From Chlamydomonas reinhardtii (Eukaryota > Chlorophyta > Chlorophyceae > Chlamydomonadales > Chlamydomonadaceae), in assembly GCF_000002595.2 (NCBI RefSeq), contig NC_057012.1, positions 2,709,332 through 2,773,331 of the forward strand: a stretch of 64,000 bases of DNA, given 5' to 3'. How positions within the stretch are numbered: position 1 is the first letter of the stretch; each line of letters begins with the position of its first letter. Under the pieces are notes generated by a model. That model did not search any database. It was not told where the DNA came from and saw only the letters and a list, made by a program, of their open reading frames with translations. The translations under genes and the position numbers were made by a program. Positions 1 through 12,900 of this stretch are shown piece after piece.

Positions 1-3000
1 TGGCATCGTCCGCAGATGTGTGCCGCTGACACCAGTGCTGTCCATGCCACGACTGCTCAGCACCAAAGAGCCCGTCTGTGAGGCGGCATTGCGCAGATAG
101 CCGCTGCCTCCGTGCATGCCCGACGGAAGGTGCGAATGCATAGGCTGCTGTTGCTGCTGCAGCGGCAGCTGCTCATGTGTCGGTGGATGCTGCTGTTGGA
201 ACGAGTGGGGCTGGCAGCCGGAGCCGCAGCGCGGCACAGGATGGTGCAGCTGCGAGCTGGCACGGCTGCTGCGGCTGCTGCCGCTGCCACGGCGAGCGCG
301 ACGCGATTGGAGCGGCAGCAGCAATGACAGCGGCTGCTGATGAACCGCCAGCTGCAGCGCCCGAGGCTGTAGGTCCAGTGGCGCCAGGTGTGGAACCTCG
401 GTCTGAGGCTGCGCCTGTGGCTCTTGCTGCGCTGTATGCGACACTTGCTGTCGCGGTTGCGGCAGTTGCTGTTGCCCCTGTTGCCTCACCTCCTGGGCGC
501 TGGTTAGCCTCTGATCCGGCATCGCGCGATCTACAGCTGCATCGTCCGGTAGGACGGCCAAAGTTACCGCCTCAGCCGCTGCGGCAATAATTCCCACTGC
601 TTCAGCCGCTGCCGCGTCCGCTGCGCCGCGCGTGTCAGCATCGCGGCGGCGGGGTGACTGCGCCATGCCCGCTGCTAGGGAGATGGAAGCTGAGCTGGGC
701 TGCACGCGTGCGGGCGCACCGCTATCAGGTGTAACTCTCTGATCCTGGGGCGCCTGCAGCTGGCCGCGTGAGGCGTTGTGCGGATCGAGTTGTGGGCCCG
801 TCCCCAGCACGGTCTGGGACGGGGGCGCCGTGCCCCCCATGCCACCCACCGTGGACGTGGTGAGCGTGGGGCCGCCGCCACTCATCGGCAGCGCGCCGGC
901 TGCCAGAGGGGTGCCGCTGCTCATGGCAGACGCAGACGCAGCAGGCACACCGGATGCCGAAAGCATGGTGTCGTTTAGGAAGGCGCTCAAATCAAAGCCG
1001 CTCATGTCGGCTGTGCCGAGCAGCACGTGATGGATGAGCGACGCCGCCGCGACGCTCCCAGAAGCGCCGCCGCTACGCGCCGCAGTCGCGGTCGCAGTTC
1101 CGGTCCCGGTTCCGCAGCTGGCTGCAGAGGCCAGCGTCCCCACTATGAACGTGCCGCCGGGGTTGCCGGACGAGGGCAGGTTGGCCGAGGCGGCAACGGC
1201 GGCAAGCATGGCAGCCGTGGCAGCAGCACGGCCGCTGCCGCTGTGGCCGTAAGACGCGGCAACCCTGAAGGCAATGGAGCTTCGGCCGTCGGAGCTGCCG
1301 GCGGTGTGGTCGTTGAGTGCAGTCATGGCAATCGCCGCCTGCTGTGAGCTGCTCGAGTTGTTGTGATGCTGATAAAGGTGTTGTTGTGGGAGCGCCGACG
1401 ACGGAAGTCGCATCATCATGCGCAGACTGAGATCCTCTGAGGGCACGCTTGCAACCTGCACACCCGACGGCACTGGTAAAAGCTGTTGCTGCGGGCCGCG
1501 GCCGGCCGCCGCCGCCGCCGCTGAGGGCTCTGCGGCACTAGGGGCTGGAAATACGTGGACAACCGCCACCATGGCCGCCTCTGGCAGCGCCGTTGTGACG
1601 AGTGGCTCTGGCGCGATGTCCGCATGGGCACCAGGGACTGTAGCACCCGCAGATGCTGGAGGCTGCATAGTCGCCGCTGCTGCCAGCTGCGCGGGCGGCT
1701 GTGGGGCGGACGACGGTGACGTCGTGATGGAGGCTAACCCACGTGAGGCGGCACCCGTGCTGGCCAGTGCGGCGGGTGGCGTGGCAGCGGTGAGGCCGGC
1801 CGCCGTAGCCAGGCGGGTAGTGCTGCCCGCGCGCAGGGCTGCCAGAGCCGCTTCGGCACCCGGCGAGAGTCCTGTGGCTAGGTCCGAGATGCGCACGTAC
1901 GGAGATGCGGAGGAGGCTCCACGGGCGGGCGTGTTCGCGCGCTGTGCCAGCTGCTGCACAGCTGGCTGGGCAGCTGGCTCTGCCCTCTGCGTCTGGACGG
2001 GTGCCGCAGGCGACGCCAAGCTAGGAGCCCGTGCCGGGCTCTTCTGCGCTCGCCGCCTGCTTTGCGCCAGAGTCACAGGCACGTAGTTTGCTTGTTCTCG
2101 CGGCTGTGCGTGCCCTGGGTCCTCCTCCTCCGGCACGCCCGCCAGCTCGGCCCCAGAGCTGTGTCCCAGGGCGCCCCTGCCCGGCGGCGTCGCCGTGCTG
2201 CTGCTGTTGGTGCGAGTGTTGGCATCACCTGCCCGTGGCGGTTCGGCCCCCGCACCCCCTGCAGCCCCGGTGGCTGCTGGCGAGCCCGTGGCGCTCGTAG
2301 ATGGAGGCAACCACCGTGCCGCCACCTCGGCCGGCAGCGCCTCCGGCTCACGCGTCGAGCAGGGCACCGGTGCAGATCCCCAGCAGGTCGCTGCCATCGG
2401 CGCATGCGGCTGTTTCCCGGAAGCCTGCACGGCACGTCAAATGGGGTCACGGCTTGAGATGAGAGGTAGCGTGCAAGGGACCGGGTCTCTGAGTGGCTCC
2501 CTGCGAAGCAAACATCCATCGCGCGACGGGTTTCCTGCTTATCGCCACGCAGCAATTTAAGCTCCTTACCTGTGCGCCGCTGGAAGGCTGCATGCTCGGT
2601 GGCAATCGAGCCTCCACCTCTTCCAGGCTCGCCGCCATCCGCCAACCCGGCAGCCCGCCAGTGCCCGCCGCCGCGCCTCCAGACACCGCCGCTCCTGCGG
2701 AAGCGCCCGCGGCGCCCACGGCCGCCGAAGGCGCAGCCACCGCGGTGCTGCTGTGCGTCTTCCGCACCATGCGCCGGCCGTAGTGCGCCGGCCCCTGGCC
2801 GCGAGAAGACACGGCACCGCTGGCCAGAGGCGACTCACGACTGCCGCGTCCGAATGTCGGGCCTGAGCTCGCACCTGTGCCTGCGGTCGCAGCAGTGGCA
2901 ACAGCAGCAGCGACGGCACTCTGCAGCTGCAGCTCGCCGGTCGAGGAAGTGCCGCGCCGCTTGATGGCTGCGGTGGGTCCGCCAGGACCGCGGGAGCTGC

Positions 3001-5921
3001 TGACATGCGTGGGCGAGTCGCGGTGTGGCAAGTAGGGCTGCGGGATAGACAGGACGCCTTGGCCCGAGACCGCGCTCGCGGCCAGCGCCGGATGGGCACC
3101 GCTGTCGCCGGTGCCGCCGGCGGAGTTGCTGAAGGGCAGCTCCCGTGACGCGCGCGACACGGCCGCTGAGGTGAAGGCGGCGCTGGATCCGCTGGTGTAC
3201 GCCGGCATGATGGGCGGCTCGCCCACCTCGAAGGACATGTGCGTATGCATCACGCAGCTGGCAATGGCGTTTGTGTTGCGCGCCGTGGTGGGTGTGGCCA
3301 CACCATCGCCAGTCCCGCCGGTGCCGGAGGCTGCTGGCTCGGCGGGGCGAACGGGAAAGCCCGACGCATGTGCGCCAAGCACCACACGCGCGACGCGCGG
3401 CGCGGAAGAGGGAAGTGCCGGGTAGCTGGCCGCCGCGGCCACTGGGGGACTGGCTGCAACGCTGCTGGTGGCGAGCCCTGGCTCCCGGCTGCCGCCCCGA
3501 CTGGTTGCCTCGCGGCCGTCGACTGGCAGCCCGCCTGCCGTGTTTAGGAGCATGCGGGCGGCTGCGGACTTCGCGGCTGCCACCGCCGCAACGGTGCGCG
3601 GGCTTGCGGGTTCGAGAGCCGTGGGCGTCGGCACGCCAGCGCGCTGCCCGATGGCAGTTGCTTTGGGGCCGCCAGGTGCCAGCGACGCGGCAGGGCTTGC
3701 AGAAGCCCCGGAGATTGCGACGGACTCCACAGCTCCAAGATAAGCAGCTGCCGCGCCCCGCAGGGCTACGCGGCTGCTGACGTAGGCTTCGCGCCAGTTC
3801 CGCAGGGTGGTGGTGATGGTGGTGAAGCTGGGTCGCTCGCGCGGCTCGTCCCGCCAGCAGCTCTGCACCAGGCCCCACAGCTCCAGGGGGCAGCCGCGCG
3901 GCCGCTCCAGGCGGTACCCGGAGCGCAGCGCGTTCAGGATCTGTGCGTGCGTGTGTGTCAGCACACCCAATTGGCAGGTGGTACAGCGACTTCCGTACAG
4001 CAGAGAGCATGGGTGCAGGCAGCGAACCTTGGATATGAATGACACACCCTTAAAAGCGTAGCGTTACGGTAATCTCATCACCGGCATGCACCGAGCTCCG
4101 GCTTACCTCGCGGTTGCTGAGCGATGCGTATGGCTCAGCTCCGTTGGAGAATATCTGTACGCATGGTGGTGTCGGGGCATGCATATGAAGTCTACTGGGA
4201 TACCAGGCACGTCACGCAAGGGCCGTGCGGGGCTTGGTCCATCACCTTCCATGCACACCGACCCACACACCGCCCCCTTGAGACAGCCACGCACCTCCCA
4301 GCACACCATCCCGAAGCTCCATACATCCGCGGCCTCCGACGGTGGCTCGCCCGCGAGAACCTCGGGCGCAGCCCAGCGAGCCTGTGCAGCGAGGTCGTGT
4401 TCCGAACGTCAGTGTGTGCGCCAGGCCATTCCGTGTTGGCTTGCGCCGCAATCGTGCACGAGCTGATTGCCAAGTAAGTGCACCCGAGGGAAAGCCCACC
4501 TACCGGCACAACAGAGTTAGGTGCCGCAGGCATGGGGGCATCGAGGGACGAGGGTCCGTCCCCCAACTCCTGCCCCGGGAATGCCGCCGGTCGAGACAAG
4601 CCAAAATCTGCGCGGTGGCGGCGTTCCACAGGCGCAAATGTTAGCAGTCATGCAGATAGACTACGACCCAGTTGCTCAGCTATGCCTTGCTGCAAACCCC
4701 AGGCAACTGCATGCACTGGGTTTAGTTTGGGCTGGTATTTATAGCCCCCTCCCCCCCCGTGTCTCACCCGCCAGCTTGACGTGCGGCGGCTCCAGGCTCT
4801 TGACCAGCAGGTTCCTGGCCGCCAGGTCCCCGTGGATGAGCCCCTCGTGTGCCAGCTCCAGGCACGCCGACGCCAGCTGCTCCACCACCGTCATCTTGGT
4901 CTGCGTCAGCAGCTGCCGCCCAATGCAGCGCAGCACGGCGTCCAGCGAGCCCAGCGGCAGCAGCTCCATCACCAGGTACTCGTTGCCGCTCTCGTCCGCG
5001 CTCCAGCGGTACAGCTGCACCAGGTTGGGGTGCGTGGACAGCCGCTGCAGCAGCCGGGCCTCAGCCACCAGCCCGCCGCGCCGCATGGCCACCACCGCCA
5101 CGTGCGTGTTGTTCCAGGCGCCCCGGTACACCGTCTTGAAGCTGCCCTTGCCAATCACCTGTGTCAGGTGCGAAGACGTAGGCCAGGCCGGTGGGCGGAG
5201 CAACTAGTTCGTGAAACAAGGTCGGGCGTGGCAGGGCTGGAGACTTCGGGAGAATGAGACACGCTGTTGTAAAGTGGCAAGTGAACAGGCCGATGAGTTT
5301 TGTACACGAGTGTGGACTTGCAGCTTCCAACAGTCTCGTCACCCGTCAGCCCACCTTAAAGAATGTGATTTCCTGAAAGGGTATACGGATACGCGGGTCC
5401 AGATCATCGCCCTGCCGCCGCTGGGATGCCGTCCGTGACGTGTTGCACGGTGAGCGCGAGCGGTCCGTTTCCGTGTCTGTCTGTTGGGACTGCCCCTGCC
5501 CCTGCCCCTGCAGCCCGTGGCCTTGCGCATGACCGGGCGGGTCCGCAGATGCGCTCGATGCCCCCACCGCCGCTAGCACCCGAGCTGTGGTTGAGGTGGT
5601 TGCGGTGTTTGTGGACGTGCCGGCCGCTGTGTTGCCCAGCCCACCACACTCCAACCTCTGCGGCACGAAGCCACTGGCGCTGCTCACGGATTCGGAAACG
5701 ACATGAGGCGGCAGTGGCTGCGCAGGGGTGGTGGTGAACGCAGGCGCTAGCGTGGGAGCAGGCACCGACGAGGGAGTTGTCGCCGCCGTGATGATACGGC
5801 CGGCCGGGTGACACCACGCCGCACCCGTTGCGCTGTCTGCGGCGGCATACCCCTGGTCAGGGCTGCCAACACTTCCTGCACACACAGAACCACACACACA
5901 AACATCATGGACGCTGTGCAC
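1..5921 (-). CDS. TKL-type protein kinase with very long low-complexity C-terminal tail (partial, continues past left edge)
   Basis: Exons on the minus strand: about 5875-5355, 5158-4768, 4607-4504, 4381-4295, 4154-4107, 3940-2570 and 2424-1, all in compatible phase. About 173 Ser/Thr/Ala-rich residues precede the kinase domain. Visible motifs in order: glycine loop IGKGSFKTVYRG, a conserved Glu in EARLLQRL, catalytic loop HGDLAARN, KLADFGLSRP, RWAAPEV, DVWSFGMVCWE and the closing arginine region WRDEPRERPSF. HGDLAARN and RWAAPE are typical of the tyrosine-kinase-like group. The beta-3 strand reads HVAVVAMRR, so valine stands where VAIK normally has lysine. More than 1,150 residues of Ala, Ser, Gly, Gln and His-rich tail follow and are still open at base 1. 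The first coding exon is uncertain: the frame is open to an ATG at 5921, but a TGTGTGCAG acceptor at about 5876 suggests an upstream exon, possibly within 5994-6178. Substrate unknown. Confidence 0.85.
4721..4758 (+). repeat. Intronic dispersed motif, copy 1
   Basis: Inside a kinase intron lies TTTGGGCTGGTATTTATAGC followed by a C-run. Closely similar stretches occur near 33682, 59397 and 63236, each inside an intron of a different gene. I do not recognise a named family. Confidence 0.6.
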
Positions 5922-6671
5922 TCAGGTCCTTGTCAAAGGGCAGGCCGCGCACAAGGGCTGCCACTTTAAGTCGGTGGCGATGACTCATCTTACCACTGTC
6001 TGATGAGCGGCGCTGCGCCTGGGGCAAGCCAAAGCACCTGCATATGTGTGAACAAAGTGCAGGGACATTTGGCGCTTAAAATCCGAGAAAACGGCCACAG
6101 ACACAGGACCAACGCTAAAGTTGCTGTACGCCCTCTGGTAGACTGGATCGCAATATTCTCACAATTTTTACCTTCCAAAAAATGTTGCCGGCATCGGGGC
6201 TGGCTTAGCGCCTCAGTGCACTGCTTGGGTGCTTGCTGGCCAAAGCGCTCCGCATTTGTGCCCAGCCACCCTACGAAGCAGCATACTGTGCTGCTTACAA
6301 TAAATCAGTTACAGAATGGTGGTCAGCGCAACAGCTTAGGCGCTCCGGGCAACCACTCATCGCTCATGGCCTCCACTAACAGTGCTGCGTCCAGTCCCCA
6401 TAGGCAGGCATGCATGCAGAGTCTATCTTATAAATAGCTAGTGGTCTTTCCGGTAGACTGCGCCTAACTTTCAATGATTTGTGCACACAAGTTGGAATTC
6501 ATAAAATATCTATAATTGAAGCAGAGCGTGGTGGGGCGAATCTGCAGAGCCCGGGTACCGCCAATCATCGATATCATTTTGGATCCGGGTTGGGCGCACT
6601 CGCGGAGTCGCAGAAGACCGATTCTGGACATGAAAGTAGCATAGTCATAACCTAAGAAAATAGCAATAACA
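5922..6671. promoter_or_regulatory. Divergent intergenic region between kinase and DNAJC9-like gene
   Basis: This stretch separates the minus-strand kinase from the plus-strand J-domain gene and should hold both promoters. It is less GC-rich than its surroundings around 6440-6670. A minus-strand open frame from an ATG at 6178 ends at a plausible GTAAGA donor at about 5993 and may be the missing first exon of the kinase; joining it would need an acceptor at about 5863 instead of 5876. No TATA box could be assigned with confidence. Confidence 0.4.
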
Positions 6672-9250
6672 ATGCCAGACCAAAGCCTTTACGAGGTAAC
6701 AGCCGCGCCCTTGTGTTTTACCTCAATTTCCTGTCTGTGCAAGACATGACCGCATGTATGGCGGTATATCTTTTGAATTTAAGCTCCAAGGACCTCACCG
6801 TTCGGCATGGCATGCAGGTTCTGGGCGTGGAGAAAACGGCAACGCAGGCTGAGATAAAGAAGGCCTACCGCCAGCGCGCGCTGCAGCTGCATCCGGATAA
6901 GAACCCTGACAATGAGGTAGGTTGGCACCGACCAGGCGGGAGCTGGGCAGAACCTAACACCGGCCGCATGGGCCTCCGCAGGATGCCAAGGCAAAGTTTC
7001 AGTTGCTGCAGAAGGTCTATGCGATCCTTGGGGACGAAGAGAAGTGAGTATGGAGTGGAGTGCTGGGTAATTGCTGCCTGCGTGGGTTGTCTGGGCCAAG
7101 GTCCGGGCCACGATGGGACTGGCCGGGCCGTGCCATGTCAACGCGTGCACAAAACGAAAGCCAGTCGAGCTTCCCTGCTTGCAATCGCCATCACATGTTG
7201 TGTTATTGACAAAACCCGTTGTATCCCAGGCGGAAAGTGTATGACGACACCGGGTCCACCGACGACGATGACCTGGCTGGTGCGGGCTTCGACGGCCTGG
7301 TGGACTACTTCCGGGCCATGTTCGGAATCAAGACAGACGATATTGACGACTTTACGGTAAGCCGGGACAAAATACGTGATTATGCCAGACCTCTTGACGC
7401 GGCGTGTATAGGAGCAGCAGCACACTGGGGCGCGCGGCCATGCTGTACAAGGGAGGCACGACGGCGTAGCACCCAAACACCGCCTGCTAACACCGCCCGC
7501 TGCCAGCCTCTTGGCCCTTGGCAACCGGCCAGCCATTGCTATCCTTCACACGTGCGGTACCGAACCTGCCCCTGCAGGCGCGCTATCAGGGCGGTGAGGA
7601 GGAGCGCTCCGACCTGCTGCGCTATTACACCCAGTTCCGTGGCCGCATGAGCGATGTGTTCGACCACCTCATGTGCTCCGACCCCGACGTGGACTCGCAT
7701 CGACTCATGGACGTCATCAACGCCGCCATCCAGGCGGGTGAGCACAGGAGCCCGCGGGCTGGGGTGGGTGAGATTGGGGCCTGCAGGCTGCCACGAGCGG
7801 GGCTAGGGATGGGCGGGGTGCGCTGCCAACGGCGCGCCAGAGGCCGAGGCGCGGCTAGGGCACTTGAGGCCATGGACAGGGACGGGGTCGGGAACGGGGC
7901 AGGTGTTGAGCGGTAAGGTGCGACAGCAACGTGGCCGCTGGGCAAGCTGCCATTAGCGTGTTGCTTACATGGTTGGCATCCATTGCTGTGCACTCGCCAC
8001 ATTTGTGTTAACACGTGTGGCGGGGCAGGCGAGGTGGAGCGCTACAAGCCGTACACCAGCTGGGCCAAGCAGGTCGCCGCCAAACCGCGTCCAGCCGCGC
8101 GCGTGCGCAGCGCCAGCGGCGCGGGGGCGAGCGGCAGTGGTGCCGGCGCCGGGCCCAGCAACGCGCTGGTCGCCGCCATCCAAGCCAAGGTGCGCTCGAC
8201 TCCTCATGCCGTGTTCGGTTTGTGCATTTGTAAACAACACAAGCGCATATGGCAAACAATCATTTCTGCAAACTGCAGCGCGCGGCGGCTGCCAACAATT
8301 TCTTCGACTCGCTCGCTGCCAAGTACGGCGGCGGCGGCACGGGTGCTGGCAAGGGCGGCAAGGGCAAGAGCAGCAACGCCAAGGGCGGCGAGGTGAGATC
8401 ATGTCCACAGCCCTCAGAGCCCCGGCATGAAGGCGCACCACTCAGCGGGACCTTCCTCATTGCACCTCCGCCGTGCACCGGTGGCGCACTTGCTGTTGCT
8501 CACGTGCTGCTGCCTCTGGGCCCTCGTTGACCGCAGCCGCTCTCGGAGCCCACTGATGAGGAGTTTGAGGCGGCGCGTCAGCGCGTGGTGGCCAAGCAGC
8601 AGTCGGGGGGCGGCAGCAAGAAGGCCGGCGGCAAGAAGGGTCGTGTGGTGGTTGTGGAGGATGACGAGGACGATGGCAGCGACGCGGACATGGAGGAGGT
8701 GGAGGCGGACGGCAGTGATGAGGAGTCAATGGACGTCAGTGACGAGGCGGAGGAGGCGAAGCCGCGGGCCAAGAAGACCGGCGGTGGCGGAAGCGGGGCC
8801 AAGGGCGGCGTGAAGAAGGCCAAGAGCAAGGACACGGCGAGAGGGAGCGACCAGCAAGGCAGCGCCAAGCCGAAGGGTAGGTGGTGAGCTCGGCGTGTTG
8901 CGTGGTCTGTCCGGGCGTGGTGTGGTTTGGCGGAGGAGGGCCAGCCCGCATGCGTTGCCTGATTAGGCATGCCTTTGGGGGATTGCAGAGTGGCGGGCGT
9001 TCCCGTTGGCACCGGCAGCTCCAGCTGAGTCTAGTTTCGCACCCTTGCTGCTCGGTAATGCCCTTGGACAGCGAAGCGCCAAGGCCATGAGTCTCATGAC
9101 GATGCGGCTGAGAAGGAGAACAAGGCGGCGGCTCAGAGCGCGGGCGTGACGGGGAAGGGCAAAGGAGGCGACGGTCGGAAAGCCGCCGGGAAACGACGAC
9201 AGGAGCAGGAGGTGCAGCCGACGAAAAAGGCAAAGCGCAGTACGGCATAA
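6672..9250 (+). CDS. DNAJC9: DNAJC9-like J-domain protein, putative histone H3-H4 co-chaperone
   Basis: Nine exons: 6672-6695, 6818-6916, 6982-7043, 7230-7356, 7578-7737, 8029-8189, 8279-8392, 8537-8876 and 9072-9250, giving about 421 residues with every phase consistent. The protein opens MPDQSLYEVLGVEKTATQ and carries the J-domain HPD tripeptide in QLHPDKNPDNE. KVYAILGDEEKRKVYDDTGS and the region ERSDLLRYYTQFRGRMSDVF through DVINAAIQAGEVERY match the DNAJC9 pattern of a J-domain followed by a histone-binding helical segment. The C-terminal 200 residues are acidic/basic and lysine-rich (EDDEDDGSDADMEEVEADGS, then KKAKRSTA at the end), suggesting a nuclear protein. In animals DNAJC9 handles histones H3-H4 and recruits HSP70; that role is inferred here. 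The tail is longer than in the roughly 260-residue human protein. Confidence 0.85.
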
Positions 9251-9907
9251 TGCATGCAGCGTGCGCTAGTGATGGCATGGATCGTGTGCACAGACTCTCG
9301 GTCTTGGGTGCGAGTTGGTGGGTTCGGGACTTGAGGTGATGCTACTGATGGGTCACGGGGCCTGAGAGGAGACGCCAGGGCGCTGTGGCAGCGGCAGGCA
9401 CCCGGGGGGCACCGTTAGGGTATGCCAGGATCGACACTTGCAAGCACGGGGATGCCGCCAAGGTCTGGAACAGGGGTGCTGGAATGCAGTTGACATGGTG
9501 TGGTGGCGTATGTCGGGCCGATGCAGCGTCGGGGCTTGCGTCACACTGGAATATCGCAGGGCTGGCGATTGTGATAAGGGAGCCTGCAATTGGAACGATG
9601 GTGGGCTGACGTGCGGGTGCATTCGGACTGGCGCTCTGCTTGCCCCATCAGACGACAGTCGAGGGCGTCCTTGACATATTGTGTCAGATGTTCTGATTCT
9701 TTGATAAGTGTAGTGTAAGCGATGTCCTAAGTGTTCAGAATTGCTCCAGTTTCGTTGTGTGAACTTGCGCTAATTGATGTGACTCGGTTTTGACATCTTG
9801 AATGGTCACATTATTCCTGCTATATCCACAGTACTTTGAAAGCACTCATCTTAACTCTCGTGCAACCCTGAGTCGAAGACCCGCTCGGTGCCCGGCCGTG
9901 AACCGAC
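9251..9907 (+). other. 3' UTR of the DNAJC9-like gene and spacer before the ankyrin-fusion gene
   Basis: No coding signal was recognised. A TGTAA polyadenylation signal at 9714-9718 would place the transcript end near 9730, leaving under 200 bp of AT-richer DNA as upstream region for the next same-strand gene. Confidence 0.6.
9714..9718 (+). promoter_or_regulatory. TGTAA polyadenylation signal
   Basis: TGTAA is the standard poly(A) signal in volvocine algae. This copy lies about 465 bp past the stop of the DNAJC9-like gene. Confidence 0.6.
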
Positions 9908-12900
9908 ATGTCCGGGCCCGTTGCTGAGCGCGTTCTAAACACGCCAGCTCTGGTGGAGACAATAGCGTCGCTAGCTTCAGCAAATGACGTCGCAGTTGGG
10001 CTTCGAGGCGTGTCGCATGTGACGCGGCAGGCTCTCGGCCCCAAGGCCCACGCCACGGTGCACTTGTCGGAGCCGGTTCCCGCCAAGGTCTTCGCGGACA
10101 AGTGGGCTGCCCCCGGTGCCATGTACAGCCTCTCATACGTCGACCGCATCAAGCTGCTCTCACTCACGGCGGCCAGCGGCGAGGTCGCTAACCTCCAAGT
10201 GGCCCTGGAGGTCGTGCGCTGCGCGCCCACTGTCAAGGTGTGCCTATGAGGCACTGCTCGTCACTGCTGGCCAAGCGTGCACGCACTCCACGCACCCCAC
10301 GCGCAAGCAACGTTGCCATCTGTACTTGCCATGCAGGTCATCTCGGCCGCTGCGGCCGCTGGCAAGCTGGCAGCCGTGCAGTACCTGCATGAGCACGCGA
10401 GATGCCCCTGGGGTGCGGACACGACTGCGGCCGCCGCCGAGGCCTCCCAGCTCGACACTTTGAAGTGGCTGCAGGGTGCCGGTTGCCCCCTTGATACCAC
10501 CGCGCTGCAGGCTGCGGCCAAGGCGGGTGGTGCCGCCGCCGTTGACTGGTTGCTCGCGGAGACGCCTGTCATTTCGGGCCTCAGCCCGCGGGAGGCGGCC
10601 GATTCCCTTGAGGCGGCGGCGTGCGTGGCAGCTGCCGCCGGCCACATCAACCTCTTTGAGTCGCTCTTCGCAGGCCTGGTGCCGGCGCTGGAGACGGCGC
10701 CGCCGCGCGCAACGCGAGGACGGGGCCGTGGCGGCCCTGCCCTGCAGGTGGGTGCGGCGGAGCCGCCTCCGCTGCGCGGGCCTGATGGCAGCACGCTTGC
10801 CCGCATCCTGGAGGCGCTGGCTGAGGGCGCGGACGCGGACACCTTGCAGTCGTTCGTGCGCACGTGGGTGGATGACGTCGAGCCCGACCCCCGGCGGCAG
10901 CTGGACGAGAGGCAGTTGAACCAGGCCATCATTGCGGCGGCCGGCAGCACAACGCCGGGCTGGCAGGTGGCTGGGTGCGTGGGTGTGTCCGGAGTTGGGG
11001 GTGTGGGCTGCTGTGCGCGCTTGGCAGCCGGTTGGCTTTTTGTTATGGTGGATGGGTTGGATGACTGCGTTGATGCAGTAGGTAGACGGGGTGAGAGCGA
11101 GGCATGCAGTGCTAACATTGCCCTTGGCCCCGCTGTCGGCGTCAACCCATCGGACAGGCCAAGGTGGACTTCCTGCTACAGCGCAAGCTGCAACAGCAGC
11201 AGCAGGCCGCACAGCAGCAGGCCGCACAGCCGCAACCGCCGCAGGCGGTGCAGCAACAACAGGCAGCTCCACGGACCCTGCTGCTTCTCAACCGGGCCAT
11301 ACTGGCTCCGGACGTGGCCACGCGTGTGCCTTGGCTCTGCAGGTGAGCACCGCTTTAACTGCTGTCCGTGTGACCAACGGTGGTTGCCCCCACCAACCAG
11401 AATGCGGCACATCTGTTGTTCAATGCTTACGTCCTGTTGAAACACCTGCCGATAATATGAATGATTGAGCGCATCCTCTCCTCGATGCGCTGTACCTTAC
11501 TTTCAATTGCTATCCCTCCTGTTCCTGATCTATGAAGCCCGGAGCGGCCGGTGCAGCTGGCGGTGTCGATGGACGACTTGAACAAGTTGCTCGAGCAAGG
11601 GCAGTGGGAGGTGGCGCAGAAGCTCGTGGCGGAGGTGGGAGTTGTGGAAGTGCGGGGGAGGGGTGACGACGGCGCCGTGCTTGTGACGGGGCTGCTGGAG
11701 GATGTTGCGTCAGCATTCCGCAATTACGCACTGCCCCATGCCATTGTGTGGCCTCTTTGGTCAAGCTGTAGCCGGCACTGCATTTCCTGGAGTACCATGC
11801 TCAAGGGCCCGGAGCAGCCTCCACTCCGCGCTTTCGCAACGCGCCCTGGCCTGCGTCCTGGGCTACTCTACCCATGCCGCCAAACTGCGAATACAGGTGC
11901 CTGGCCTGACCTACAACTACGCCTCGACGCGGGCGGCGATCAAGGGCGGCCACATGGACATCGTGCAGGCGCTGCTGGCCGCGCCGCACAATTGCCGCAT
12001 CCTGGGCCCTGAGGCGCTCAAGGTGCTGGCCTCCGCCGGCCGCCTGGAGGGCGTGCGGTGGCTGGTGGAGGAGTTCGCGGAGAAGGGCGGCCAGGACTCA
12101 GAGACGGCCAACAGCTGGTGAGGTCGCGAAGTTCCACGGGTGATATATCTAATGGGTGGGTTGACTGCCGTGCGTCGGCGCTCACAGGCGCAGACCAGGA
12201 AAACGAGGAGGGGCCAGGGTTTTGGCGCGCGCGAAAAGCGCTCGTTGCGACGCGGCACGCGCCTTTCCACAGCAGGGTTCCTCGTGCCTGTGCGCTGCCT
12301 CCTATTAATGCTCCCGCCACAGGAAGATTGCTCTAACCAGTGAAGTCTTTGCAGACGCACTGACAAGCGGCTCGCTGCCGCTTCTGCGCTGGCTGCTGGC
12401 CAAGGTACGTCCTGACATTAATTGTATCACCGGGAAGCACCGTGGGGAAGCACGTACCGCAAACGGATAGCGCCGCACGGGACAGCGCCGCAAGGCGCCG
12501 CACGGGCCCCAACGCTCGTGCCTTGCACCAAGCCACCCACGCCTTTTGTAATTAGCTTTGACGTTCCGTGTGTGCGTCACCGCAGGGCTGGTCTGCGGAG
12601 GACCCGCCGGCCGGTGCGCCAAAAAGGCGCAAGGACCCGGTGGCTAGCGTGGAGGAGGCATGGGTGTCGGCTGCGGACCTGGGCAATGAGGAGATCATGG
12701 AATGGCTTGCAAGCGAGGCGCAGGTGCCCTTCCTGGTGAGGATTGCACCTCATCGCTTTGCCACCAGGCCTGCTTATAAACCGTGTCCCCCAGCGGCCGG
12801 CAGGCACTGCGTACGATGATCTGCATTCGTGCATAACGTGCACGACCTGCGATCTAGGCGGCGCTTCAATGCTCCGGCAAACGGGGACGTCGCCACAACC

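Noticed and set aside
10244-11272. A 342-codon minus-strand open frame
   Set aside because: It is opposite exon 2 of the ankyrin-fusion gene and has arginine/alanine-rich antisense composition.
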